Shown: positions 49,202 through 57,028 of the stretch, piece after piece
How positions within the stretch are numbered: the first letter of the stretch is position 1
How the letters are laid out: every line of letters begins with the position of its first letter
Assembly (NCBI GenBank): GCA_020073705.1
Contig: JAIQES010000016.1
Span: 1 to 64,000 of the forward strand
Length of the DNA: 64,000 nt
Origin: Terriglobia bacterium
Lineage (GTDB): Bacteria; Acidobacteriota; Terriglobia; Acidiferrales; UBA7541
Direction of reading: 5' to 3'
Program-made: the position numbers and the translations under genes
The notes under the pieces: model-generated
What the model saw: the letters and a program-made list of their open reading frames with translations, nothing else
Databases searched by the model: none
Told to the model about the DNA's origin: nothing

Positions 49202-49906
49202 ATGAACCTGAAAAATAAAGTTGCATTGATCACTGGTGGCAGTAGCGGCATTGGGCGCGCCATTGCTCAAACACTTGTCACCAGCGGGGCGCGCGTAGCC
49301 ATCACGGGGCGCGACAAACAACGGCTGACGGAGACGGCGCGAGAACTGGGGGCACATCCAATTCATGCGGACGTGGCGCTGGAGGCGGATGTTGAGCGGA
49401 CCTATCGTGAAGTTCTGCAGCAATTCGGCGATCTGGACGTCCTTGTGAACAACGCTGGGATCGGTGTCTTCAAGAACCTCGTTGATTTCGACCGAAAAGA
49501 TTTCGAAGCCGTGTTTGCCACGAACGTTACTGGAGCGATGCTTATGGCCCGCGAGGCCGCCAAGCATTTTATAAAGCGGCAGCGCGGAAACATCGTGAAT
49601 ATCGCCTCAACCGCTGCGCTGCGCGGGGCTCCGAAGGGCACCGCATACTATGCCAGTAAGTTCGCCCTTCGGGGCATGTCTGAGTGCTGGCGAGCGGAGC
49701 TTCGGCAACACAACGTCCGGGTGTTTCTGATCAACCCAAGCGAGGTTTTGACAAACTTCTACCCCAGGGCGGGGTTAGCACAAAAGGAGAATGCGACCAA
49801 ACTGCGCGCGGAAGATATCGCATACGTAGTGAAATCGATGCTGGAGATGGATGACCGTGGGTTTGCGCCCGAGTTGTCCATTTTTGCCACGAATCCCAAG
49901 GATTGA
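49202..49906 (+). CDS. Short-chain dehydrogenase/reductase (3-ketoacyl-ACP reductase-like)
   Basis: 234 residues from the ATG at 49202, with GGAGGGAAG before it. NAD(P)-binding TGGSSGIGRAIAQ, NNAGIG, active-site Ser (NIASTAALRG) and YYASKFAL (Y-x3-K). The C-terminus (ELSIFATNPKD) is typical of the FabG-like/YdfG group. The substrate is unknown. Single gene in the repeat-rich region. Confidence 0.9.
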   Translation: MNLKNKVALITGGSSGIGRAIAQTLVTSGARVAITGRDKQRLTETARELGAHPIHADVALEADVERTYREVLQQFGDLDVLVNNAGIGVFKNLVDFDRKDFEAVFATNVTGAMLMAREAAKHFIKRQRGNIVNIASTAALRGAPKGTAYYASKFALRGMSECWRAELRQHNVRVFLINPSEVLTNFYPRAGLAQKENATKLRAEDIAYVVKSMLEMDDRGFAPELSIFATNPKD

Positions 49907-49927
49907 CCCGGAATTCCCATTTTGATG

Positions 49928-50130
49928 GTGGCCCAGCCTTTCGCTTCACGGAAGGATGATAACACTTCCCCTAGATGAACATCTCTCGGGGTGGATGGTT
50001 TTTGGTTCTTGGTCGAGTTCTCGTTTTCAATGGACCAGATCGATGCGGATCAGTCCTTTACTCATAGAACGGAGAGAACACCCAACCCCGCCCTTCCAAG
50101 AACCTGAAGGGTCGGGCCCCCGGCCCAAGC
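49928..50130 (+). repeat. Dispersed repeat family, copy 6
   Basis: A left extension shared with copy 8 (GGCCCAGCCTTTCGCTTCACG, TAGATGAACAT), then the core and the hairpin CCCTTC (50091-50096) / GAAGGG (50106-50111) ending GTCGGGCCCCCGG. The tail block is missing. It ends about 30 bases from the stop at 50158. Confidence 0.85.
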
Positions 50131-50157
50131 CAATGGAAACCCCGGGCCAGGCCAGGA

Positions 50158-50715
50158 CTACCAGGGGACGCCCGAATCTACGTAACCGCGATGCAGGAGA
50201 TTCATTCGCGTCGTTAAGGCCCAAAGGTCGAGCTGGATTTCGGGCTGGATTGTCTTCGGGTCGATCTTCCTCGCAAGCACCGCCTGGCCGCAAACGCGCA
50301 GATCCACGCCGGCGTTTTTCAAACTTCGAATCAGAGCGATGTTGGGATTGTCATGGCCGTCGTTGCGCGCCTTGAACGCCTCGTTGTTTTGGACGATATC
50401 GGTGGCGTCTTGATGGAATATGATGGCGATCTTGCGATGATCAGCCGGGACGCCATTCTTGACAAGAGTATTGAAGTACCGCGCGACACCGGCGAGGCCT
50501 GGATTCACTTCGTCAGGTTTCGGAGCCGCTTTGCCGATGTCGAAGACGATTTTATAGGTCACACTTGGATCGGGCAGTTCTTTCGCGCCGGGTATATCCT
50601 TAGCCGCCTCGTAGCCGGGGATCGCCAGGGTTTGCGCCGACTGCGCAAACGCGGAGCTGGAAAGTCCAATCAACACGGCCAACACGGTCGCACCACCGAT
50701 CAATAATCTTCTCAT
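50158..50715 (-). CDS. Secreted DsrE/DsrF-like protein
   Basis: 185 residues from the ATG at 50715, with GGAGG upstream. Signal peptide ends at AFAQS. The mature part is a DsrE-like fold (VTYKIVFDIG, IAIIFHQDATDIVQNNEAF, and VDLRVCGQAVLAR with the single Cys that in DsrE proteins carries a persulfide). Periplasmic DsrE-like proteins of this type are found near sulfur genes, but none are here. The function is unknown. Confidence 0.82.
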   Translation of the reverse strand: MRRLLIGGATVLAVLIGLSSSAFAQSAQTLAIPGYEAAKDIPGAKELPDPSVTYKIVFDIGKAAPKPDEVNPGLAGVARYFNTLVKNGVPADHRKIAIIFHQDATDIVQNNEAFKARNDGHDNPNIALIRSLKNAGVDLRVCGQAVLARKIDPKTIQPEIQLDLWALTTRMNLLHRGYVDSGVPW

Positions 50716-50822
50716 CGTAACCTCCATCAACAAAGATTTCCGTCCTCAGGTTCCGAGACCTGATCCTGTCACCTATACGTCCCACACCGGCGCGTGTCAA
50801 CGACTTTGAGACCAGTGGTCAT

Positions 50823-50907
50823 GGAATCGGCGTTGACGCGCCGGATTGGTATGATCCAAATGTGAGCGTTAGTCAACTGAAAAAGTGCGAATGGCCACCC
50901 GCCCGTG
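50823..50907 (+). repeat. Dispersed repeat family, copy 7 (right half only)
   Basis: It holds only the right part: GGAATCGGCGTTGACGCGCC, GATTGGTATGATCCAAATGTGAG, AGTCAACTG and a tail shortened to GAATGGCCACCCGCCC. It ends eleven bases from the stop at 50918. Confidence 0.82.
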
Positions 50908-50917
50908 AATGAATTCA

Positions 50918-51247
50918 TCACGTCTTTGCAGTGTGCCCGACTGGCGCACTGGCCGGTGTGGTCCCTGGTAGTGGACCCTTGGGAATAATGATCCAAGCAA
51001 ACAGGTAAGCCAGGATTCCACCCACAAACCCGCCGGGAACCACAGACAGTGCCGCCCAAATCAGCCGCACGATTGTAGGATCAACGTTGAAATACTCGGC
51101 GATGCCTCCGCAAACACCTGCGATCTTGGAGTCAGTACTTGAGAGCATCAACCGCCTGCACGAGGTAGCTAATCTTAGCCGGGCACCGCAGAAGGGGCAA
51201 TAATTCGCATACTCCGCAATTTCTCTTGAGCAATGTGAACAAACCAT
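50918..51247 (-). CDS. PspC domain protein with N-terminal zinc ribbon
   Basis: 109 residues from the ATG at 51247. It starts with a zinc ribbon (CSHCSREIAEYANYCPFCG, two CxxC pairs) and continues with a PspC domain (DSKIAGVCGGIAEYFNVDP, then membrane segment WAALSVVPGGFVGGILAYLFAW). PspC-type membrane proteins relate to envelope stress. The Cys4 ribbon fused to PspC is common in these bacteria. Single gene. Confidence 0.87.
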   Translation of the reverse strand: MVCSHCSREIAEYANYCPFCGARLRLATSCRRLMLSSTDSKIAGVCGGIAEYFNVDPTIVRLIWAALSVVPGGFVGGILAYLFAWIIIPKGPLPGTTPASAPVGHTAKT

Positions 51248-51559
51248 TTTGGGCCTCCAATGAAGATGGCCATCGGCCTGCAATATTGTGAATCAAATCC
51301 CATCCGCTGCCAATGCTATCTTCGTCATCACGATTCTCGTGGCATCTCATTAGGCTCGCTCCTCTGCCCGTCTGCGGTGAGTTGCATCACACAGTACGGT
51401 AACGGCCATCACCAGCAGCGCGTGGCTGTGGCCGGTGTCAGGTCCCTCCTAGGAGACGACTTTAGAACTCTGCTCTTGCATTGGCATCGCTTGTATAAGG
51501 CGATGGGTACCATTTTATTTTTCGCTTCCGGATTGTTGAGATAAAATACGCAAAGCCCA
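51248..51559. other. Divergent upstream region
   Basis: About 310 bases between the PspC gene (minus) and the PAS gene (plus). No gene, repeat copy or RNA was seen. The frame at 51260-51544 has no ribosome site or recognisable product. Confidence 0.45.
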
Positions 51560-52237
51560 ATGCACCATTATGGGGCTGACACCCGGAAGTCAGTCCGGCA
51601 AGTTATGTCCGGCAAATTCAGCAGTTGCATGAATTCAACCCGATTACCAGTTTTCTCCGATACCTTGCGCAGCGCCCTGGACGAGCGCAAAGATGTGATC
51701 TGTGTCTTGAGTTCCGATTTGCGCATCGCCTATTGCAATCCCGCCTGGGATCGCTTCGCTTTAGATAATCAAGGGGAAGAAGCCGTTGGCAGCCGCGTGC
51801 TCGGCACAAATCTGCTCGATGTTGCCGGGGAGTCCCTTCAACGCTTCTACAGGCACGTTTTCGACGCAGTGGCATCTTCCAGTAAGCCCTTCGACTTCGA
51901 TTATGAATGTTCGAGCGCAGATCGCTTCCGTATGTTCCGTATGGAGATCATGCCCCTTCGACCGACCGGGTTCTTGGTCGTCCATTCGCTGCGTGTCGAA
52001 GAACCACACTCTCGTAAGGCAGAATCCCCCGACGCGCAGCACTATCGGAATTCGAGCGGGATCGTCACCATGTGTAGCCATTGCCGCAGGACTCGACGGG
52101 TGGGGGAACCCCAGAGGTGGGACTGGGTCCCCGCTCACTTGGGTGATCGCTCCCTGAGTGTCAGCCATGGTCTGTGCCAGGTGTGCCGTGTTTACTATTA
52201 CCCCTCGGTTCCATCAAGCTCTCCCTCGTTGACGTAG
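51560..52237 (+). CDS. PAS-domain protein with C-terminal Cys motif
   Basis: 225 residues. A PAS-like domain (about 40-140: VICVLSSDLRIAYCNPAWD, then VLGTNLLDVAGES) is followed by a C-terminal module with CSHCRRTRRVGEP and SVSHGLCQVCRVYYYP, a pattern seen at the ends of some PAS sensors. No kinase, GGDEF or DNA-binding output is encoded, so it may bind a partner protein. The start could be 51560 or an internal ATG (51605). Signal sensed is unknown. Confidence 0.72.
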   Translation: MHHYGADTRKSVRQVMSGKFSSCMNSTRLPVFSDTLRSALDERKDVICVLSSDLRIAYCNPAWDRFALDNQGEEAVGSRVLGTNLLDVAGESLQRFYRHVFDAVASSSKPFDFDYECSSADRFRMFRMEIMPLRPTGFLVVHSLRVEEPHSRKAESPDAQHYRNSSGIVTMCSHCRRTRRVGEPQRWDWVPAHLGDRSLSVSHGLCQVCRVYYYPSVPSSSPSLT

Positions 52238-52312
52238 CTGATAAAACACCACTTAGATCAACACGAAGTTAGCATGCCGGGTTTGCGGGTGCCGCATCTG
52301 TCGCGTGGCGAC
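52238..52312 (+). repeat. Dispersed repeat family, left-extension fragment
   Basis: About 75 bases similar to the left extension of copy 8: CTGATAAAACACCACTTAG, ATCAACACGAAGTTAGCATG, CCGGGTTTGCGGGTGCC, CATCTGTCG. The core of the repeat is absent. Confidence 0.7.
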
Positions 52313-52446
52313 GGTACCGGCGGCGGTAGTGTGATGCCCGTCACAGAATGACGCGGGCGCCCAGGTATTTACTCGACGGCGATGGGTTGTGCGCGGAGAC
52401 CCGCAGCCCCAGCGCAGACAGCTTCCGAAACTTGAAAGGGCCGCCG

Positions 52447-54105
52447 ATGACAAGCACAGACGGGAACTCCGACATCCTGGTCAGGCAGATGACCCGGGAA
52501 GACATTCCGGCCGTGGTGGATTTGCAGAAACGCGTGTATTCCCGGATGCCCACGTGGACGTCCGAGGAACTCACCCACCACCTGGAGGTGTTTCCGGAAG
52601 GCCAGCTTGTGGCCGTCGACCGGACCGGACGGCTGCTAGGTTCGGCGAGCTCCCTGATCATCGACTGGGACGACTACTCCGAGTCAGCGAAATGGTCGAC
52701 CATCACCGGCGACGGATCTTTTGACACCCACAATCCTCTGGGCAGGACGCTTTACGGCGCGGATGTGGCCGTCGATCCTCTCGCCCGACGGAAGGGAGTA
52801 GGTTCCCTGTTCTATGAGGCGCGCAAGAAGCTAATACGCGAGCGCGGGCTGAAGCGGCTGCTCACCGGCGGGCGGATTCCGAGCTACGTGGAAGCCGGCG
52901 GCGAAATAACGCCGCAGCAATACGTGGCCGAGGTGGTCACGGGCAAGCGGAAGGACCCGACGCTCAGCTTCCAACTCGCAAATGGGATGGTGGTCCTCGA
53001 TGTGGTTCCGGACTATCTGGAGGACGCCGAGTCCCGCGGCTTCGCCACACTGCTGGAATGGCTGAATCCCGAGTACGTGACCACGGTAAGCCTGGGGGCC
53101 AGCGAGCAGCAGGCAGCGCTGGGCGAACTCGGCGAGGAGGCTCTTCGCGAGCGTCCGCGGCCAGCCCGCGTGCGGATCGCAGCCATGCAATACCTTCTGC
53201 GGCCGATCACGCACTTCGAGGATTTCGCGACCCAGGTGGAGTTCTTTGTCCGCAGCGCCAAAGAGTATGGCAGCCAGTTCGCGGTCTTCCCCGAATACTT
53301 CACGATGCAGATTCTGAGCTATCTGCGCGAACCCGCGCCCGGCCGGGCAGTGCGCCGCCTGGCCCAGTTGACCGCTGATTATGAAAACCTTTTCAAGCGC
53401 TTGGCGATGGAGAGCAGACTGTACATTATCGCGGGGACCCATCCCGTGATTCAGCAAGGCGAGTTGTTCAATGCGGCGCACTTGTTTACTCCGAACGGGC
53501 GCGTGTTTCGCCAGAAGAAGGTGCACCTGACCGCGACCGAAAAAGGTCCCTACCAGATGAGCCGGGGGCACGGCTTCTACGTCTATCACACCGACTTCGG
53601 CAAGATTGCCATCCTGGTGTGCTACGACGTGGAGTTTCCGGAGGCGGCGCGGGTATTAGCGGAAGCCGGCGCGGAAATCATGTTCGTTCCCTCATGCACG
53701 GATGAGCGCCAGGCATTCTGCCGGGTCCGCTATTGCGCCCAGGCCCGGGCCATCGAGAATCAAATCTACGTCGCGATGGCCGGCACGGTAGGCAATCTCC
53801 CCGAGGTGCCCTATATGGCTACGCATTATGGCCAGGCAGCCATCCTTACGCCCTCCGATTATTTTTTTTCACGGGACGGAATCGCGGCAGAGGGCATCGT
53901 CAATCAGGAGCAAATGGTGGTCTCGGATGTGGATTTGGATCTGCTCAATGAACAACGAGTCAACGGCACCGTGATTCCGTTGAACGACCTGATCCGCGAC
54001 GCCTACGACCGAGTGTTCCATTACGTGGACCAGCGGGAAGGCGGTAAGTCGGCCCCGGCGGGGCCTTCGCAGCCGTCAGGGAGCGTGGTCGTTCAGCGAG
54101 CCTGA
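52447..54105 (+). CDS. GNAT acetyltransferase fused to a carbon-nitrogen hydrolase
   Basis: 552 residues from the ATG at 52447. The N-terminal GNAT domain (ILVRQMTREDIPAVVDLQKR, then GADVAVDPLARRKGVGSLFYEARK acetyl-CoA loop) is joined to a nitrilase-type hydrolase with the triad Glu in FPEYF, Lys in QKKVHL and Cys in LVCYDVEFPEAARVL. Such fusions are known in a nitrilase branch; the substrate is unknown. Why acetyl transfer and C-N hydrolysis are joined is unclear. RBS is weak (AAAGGG). Confidence 0.9.
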   Translation: MTSTDGNSDILVRQMTREDIPAVVDLQKRVYSRMPTWTSEELTHHLEVFPEGQLVAVDRTGRLLGSASSLIIDWDDYSESAKWSTITGDGSFDTHNPLGRTLYGADVAVDPLARRKGVGSLFYEARKKLIRERGLKRLLTGGRIPSYVEAGGEITPQQYVAEVVTGKRKDPTLSFQLANGMVVLDVVPDYLEDAESRGFATLLEWLNPEYVTTVSLGASEQQAALGELGEEALRERPRPARVRIAAMQYLLRPITHFEDFATQVEFFVRSAKEYGSQFAVFPEYFTMQILSYLREPAPGRAVRRLAQLTADYENLFKRLAMESRLYIIAGTHPVIQQGELFNAAHLFTPNGRVFRQKKVHLTATEKGPYQMSRGHGFYVYHTDFGKIAILVCYDVEFPEAARVLAEAGAEIMFVPSCTDERQAFCRVRYCAQARAIENQIYVAMAGTVGNLPEVPYMATHYGQAAILTPSDYFFSRDGIAAEGIVNQEQMVVSDVDLDLLNEQRVNGTVIPLNDLIRDAYDRVFHYVDQREGGKSAPAGPSQPSGSVVVQRA

Positions 54106-54171
54106 CAACGGTATTGAATGACTCCCTAGAGAGAAGCGAGGCGACTAGCCTGCATTAGGGCCAGGTCGGCG

Positions 54172-54477
54172 GGGCCGAGCCTTTCGCTTCACGGCAGGCT
54201 GATAATACTCCCATTAGATCAACACGAAGTCACTATACCGGGTATGCGTGTGCCCTATCTGTCGGAAGGTGGAGCAGGCTTTGGAGTTGAGTTTTCGGGT
54301 ACCCTTCCGCTCGCGGTTTTCGAGGGGGTGGTTTTTGATTCTTGGTCGAGTTCCTGTTTTCAATGGACCGGATCGATGCGGATCAGTCCTTTACTCATGG
54401 AACAGAGAGAACGCCCAACGCCGACCCTTGAGCGTTAGTCAACTGAAAAAGTATGAATTGGGTTGGCCACCCGCCGG
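54172..54477 (+). repeat. Dispersed repeat family, copy 8 (longest left extension)
   Basis: It includes the left extension (GGGCCGAGCCTTTCGCTTCAC, TAGATCAACACGAAGTCAC), the arm (GGAGTTGAGTTTTCGGG... CTCGCGGTTTTCGAGGGG), the core, and a tail joined directly after CCGACCCTT, so the middle block is deleted with a breakpoint different from copy 1. It ends 33 bases from the stop at 54510. Confidence 0.88.
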
Positions 54478-54509
54478 CATGGCGCACGTTTTTCGGCTAG
54501 CGCAAGGAG

Positions 54510-55055
54510 CTATTTCGCGCGTTTGGCGCGTTGGGATGTGCGGTGGATCACCCAATCAAGAATAGGCAGGAACACGTTGAAGCGGTCCGTGCCGCGCGCA
54601 TGGTGCAGCAGGTGATGCCTCGCCGCTGGCCGGAGCCACTTGGGCAGCCATCCCCCCATGTGCGTGCGCCAGTGAATCTCCTCAAAAGCCATATAATAGA
54701 GCGCGAAGCTCGCAAATACTCCGGCAATCCAGCCAATGTGAAAGAACCACTGAAGAATCAAGAACGGAACCGCATTCGCACAAAACAGCGCCACCACTCC
54801 CCACGGATTACTCGAAAAATTGACGTATCGAGCGGCATCAGGAGACTGCAACGTGGTGTGATGCACCATGTGTTGCTCGGAGAAGATTCCGTGACCGGCG
54901 TGCAATAAGAATCTGTGCAAGCAGTATTCAAAACCGTTGGCATAAAGAAGACCTGCCACCATGCCAAACAGGAAGCCCCTGGTGGAAATTGCAGAATCGG
55001 GAAAACACTTGAGGGAAATGAGCAGGAGCACTGAACCGGACAGCAAGGCGGCCAT
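54510..55055 (-). CDS. Fatty acid hydroxylase/sterol desaturase-like membrane protein
   Basis: 181 residues from the ATG at 55055, with AAGAGGA upstream (an in-frame ATG at 55124 is possible). Several membrane segments and the His-rich motifs HRFLLH, HMVHH and HHLLHH expected for a di-iron centre of the fatty-acid hydroxylase superfamily. The eight-His set appears intact. The substrate (fatty acid, carotenoid or sterol-like lipid) is unknown. It ends against repeat copy 8. Confidence 0.86.
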   Translation of the reverse strand: MAALLSGSVLLLISLKCFPDSAISTRGFLFGMVAGLLYANGFEYCLHRFLLHAGHGIFSEQHMVHHTTLQSPDAARYVNFSSNPWGVVALFCANAVPFLILQWFFHIGWIAGVFASFALYYMAFEEIHWRTHMGGWLPKWLRPAARHHLLHHARGTDRFNVFLPILDWVIHRTSQRAKRAK

Positions 55056-55192
55056 CAGATTATTCCTCTTAATTCTTACCCCCTGGGCGTTCGCCAATGT
55101 CCGAATTGCGCCATCCGAATGCATTTCAGAACAAGCTAACGCTTTCGACGGTCTGCGGCAAGGGAGGTATCCTCGGGGCTCTGTCCAGGGCG

Positions 55193-55294
55193 GGTGGACC
55201 ATCGATAAGAGCGAAGGCGTTGACGCGCCAGAGCGGTAAGATCCAATCGTGAGCGTTAGTCAACCGAGAAAGTGTGAATGGGTTAGCCACCCGC
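55193..55294 (+). repeat. Dispersed repeat family, copy 9 (right half only)
   Basis: Contains GGCGTTGACGCGCCAGAGCG, AAGATCCAATCGTGAGCG, AGTCAACCGAGAAAGTGTG and the tail end GGGTTAGCCACCCGCC. It is like copy 7, but the next gene (55355) is on the plus strand. Confidence 0.82.
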
Positions 55295-55341
55295 CAGTTA
55301 CAATCACATACTAAAGTTCCCGTACATTTCGCTCGATCGAT

Positions 55342-55347
55342 GGGAGG
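55342..55347 (+). promoter_or_regulatory. Ribosome binding site of the SDR gene
   Basis: GGGAGG seven bases before the GTG at 55355. It overlaps an in-frame ATG at 55340, which therefore is unlikely to be the start. Confidence 0.6.
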
Positions 55348-55354
55348 ATTTGCC

Positions 55355-56092
55355 GTGGCCGCAACGCACAGCGCAGAGCAAGTGGCATTGATTACCGGCG
55401 CAAACAAGGGAATTGGATTCGAGATCGCACGTCAACTGGGGAAGCAGGGAATCACCGTCCTGGTAGGCGCGAGGGACAGTCACCGAGGCCGGAAAGCAGT
55501 TGAAACTCTGCAAGGAGAAGGCATCCGGGCGCAAGAGCTCATTCTGGACGTAACAAACCAGCGCACGATCGATGCTGCTGTTGCTGAAGTTGACCGAAAG
55601 TTCGGGAAATTAGATATCTTGGTGAACAACGCCGGAATTCTAGTTGAAACCGCGCCTCCGAGCGAATGCCAGATCGAGAATCTTCGAAAGACCTTCGAGA
55701 CGAACCTGTTTGGCCTATTTGCAGTCACGAAGGCATTTCTACCGTTGATTCGCAAAGCCGCCGCAGGCCGCATCGTCAACGTGAGCAGTGCTCTGGGCTC
55801 GCTTACGAGCGTAGCGGACCCGCAGCAGACACGTCTCAAAAACAGGTACCTCGCGTACGGCGCGTCCAAAGCGGCTGTGAACTCGCTGACCATAGCCTTC
55901 GCCAGGGAGATCCGGAATACATCAATCAAAGTGAACGCTGCCGCGCCGGGACTCACACCTACCGCTATGAGCAATTTCGCCGGACATCAAACTGTCGAGC
56001 AAGGCGCCGTTGCTGCGGTCCGATTGGCCACCCTGCCTCCAGATGGGCCTACCGGCAGCTTCGTCGATGGGAACGGCACCGTGCCTTGGTGA
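55355..56092 (+). CDS. Short-chain dehydrogenase/reductase (carbonyl reductase-like)
   Basis: 245 residues from the GTG at 55355. TGANKGIGFEIARQLG (NADP-binding TG-x3-G-x-G), NNAGIL, NVSSALGS, and YGASKAAVN (Y-x3-K is Y-G-A-S-K). The opening ALITGANKGIG is typical of the classical SDR branch that includes carbonyl reductases and fungal/plant-like SDRs. The substrate is unknown. It follows repeat copy 9. Confidence 0.88.
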   Translation: MAATHSAEQVALITGANKGIGFEIARQLGKQGITVLVGARDSHRGRKAVETLQGEGIRAQELILDVTNQRTIDAAVAEVDRKFGKLDILVNNAGILVETAPPSECQIENLRKTFETNLFGLFAVTKAFLPLIRKAAAGRIVNVSSALGSLTSVADPQQTRLKNRYLAYGASKAAVNSLTIAFAREIRNTSIKVNAAAPGLTPTAMSNFAGHQTVEQGAVAAVRLATLPPDGPTGSFVDGNGTVPW

Positions 56093-56201
56093 CAGCTTCG
56101 GCCTAGCACATGTCCAGGTTTCCAGCATTTGCGGGACCGTGGTTGCGCATGGTGTGAGTGAGATCACATACAAGCAAACTCACAGTCTGGATAATGAAAT
56201 T

Positions 56202-56501
56202 ATGAAACGAAGTGATTCATACAAAGTCATCAAAGCTGCCGTGGGCGCCATAGCGGTGGCTCTGACCGCCGTGGCTTTCTACCCCGTCCGCGAGTTCTTG
56301 GCAGCGTTGCTCATTTTTGCCGTTCTGTCCGGCGCAGTGGGAATGGCTCTCTTGATCGTATTCTTAGTCCAGGAACTCGTTTTCCAGGGAGTGGCCCAGC
56401 TTGAAGCACGATTGGCTTGTGTTCGTGCGCGGCATGCCGCCATATCGGGTCAGCCTGAGGACGATCACGTGTTGAGGGGCCCGCGATTGACCGCGCAATG
56501 A
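56202..56501 (+). CDS. Small membrane protein of unknown function
   Basis: 99 residues with two hydrophobic stretches (AAVGAIAVALTAVAFY and FLAALLIFAVLSGAVG MALLIVFLV, here split by a space) near residues 11-60, then a charged tail. The family is not recognised. The stop overlaps the ATG of a truncated nitroreductase (ATGA), suggesting a former operon. The start has no strong ribosome site. Confidence 0.6.
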   Translation: MKRSDSYKVIKAAVGAIAVALTAVAFYPVREFLAALLIFAVLSGAVGMALLIVFLVQELVFQGVAQLEARLACVRARHAAISGQPEDDHVLRGPRLTAQ

Positions 56502-56650
56502 TCGAGCGCCTCATCGAGGTTGCAATCCTGGCGTCGAGCGCGATGAATCTGCAGCCGTGGGCGTTCGCTGTCCTGCCTGGCCGCGAACGGATCGTCACAC
56601 AAAACTCATTCAAGATCGCATGCTTCCGCTTCCGGTCCGACTGGCGGTAA
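56498..56650 (+). pseudogene. N-terminal fragment of a nitroreductase
   Basis: 50 codons reading MIERLIEVAILASSAMNLQP then WAFAVLPGRERIV: the R-x-L-I-x-x-A-x-x-A-x-S-x-x-N-x-QPW-x-F pattern is the FMN-binding start of nitroreductases (about 180-200 residues). Homology ends near codon 38, and a stop follows at 56648. No downstream remainder was found, so the gene is truncated. Confidence 0.7.
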
Positions 56651-57028
56651 CGCTGGTAGATCGCCCGGAAGTACACCCACTTCGCCTTTTGTCCCATTGG
56701 CAACCTTCTTCAGAACACCTCCGAGTTGGGTTACATTTTGCTTAAATCGCCCGACCATACTCCCTTCGGTTACATTTTCCACGGCGCGATACGTACCATT
56801 GCAAAGTCGATGGTTTCGGTAGAGAATAATTAATATCGAGGGAACGATTTCCTCCCGATGGTGTCTAATCAAAATGAAGCACTCATCAACGACTCAGATA
56901 CGGCCGAATGGGTTTCTTAACCAGGATCCGGGTGAGCGGCTTCAACACCTGCTGCGCTCGTCACGAAGCGTTTGGCGCGAGTCTTCCGCGAAAACGTTTG
57001 GCGCATGCGGGCGAGAGAGGTGGTAAAC
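56651..57028. other. Gene-free stretch before the sigma-factor operon
   Basis: About 380 bases. A minus-strand frame (56606-56872, 88 codons) has no homology that I recognise and is left out. CGTTTGGCGC occurs twice (56969-56978 and 56995-57004), 26 bases apart, just before the sigma gene; this could be an operator. Confidence 0.4.

Noticed and set aside
42143-55294. Reading the repeats as a CRISPR array
   Set aside because: Spacing is irregular (kilobases), units are about 300 bases and no cas genes are present.
56606-56872. An 88-codon minus-strand frame
   Set aside because: Partly antisense to the nitroreductase stub; no homology or ribosome site.
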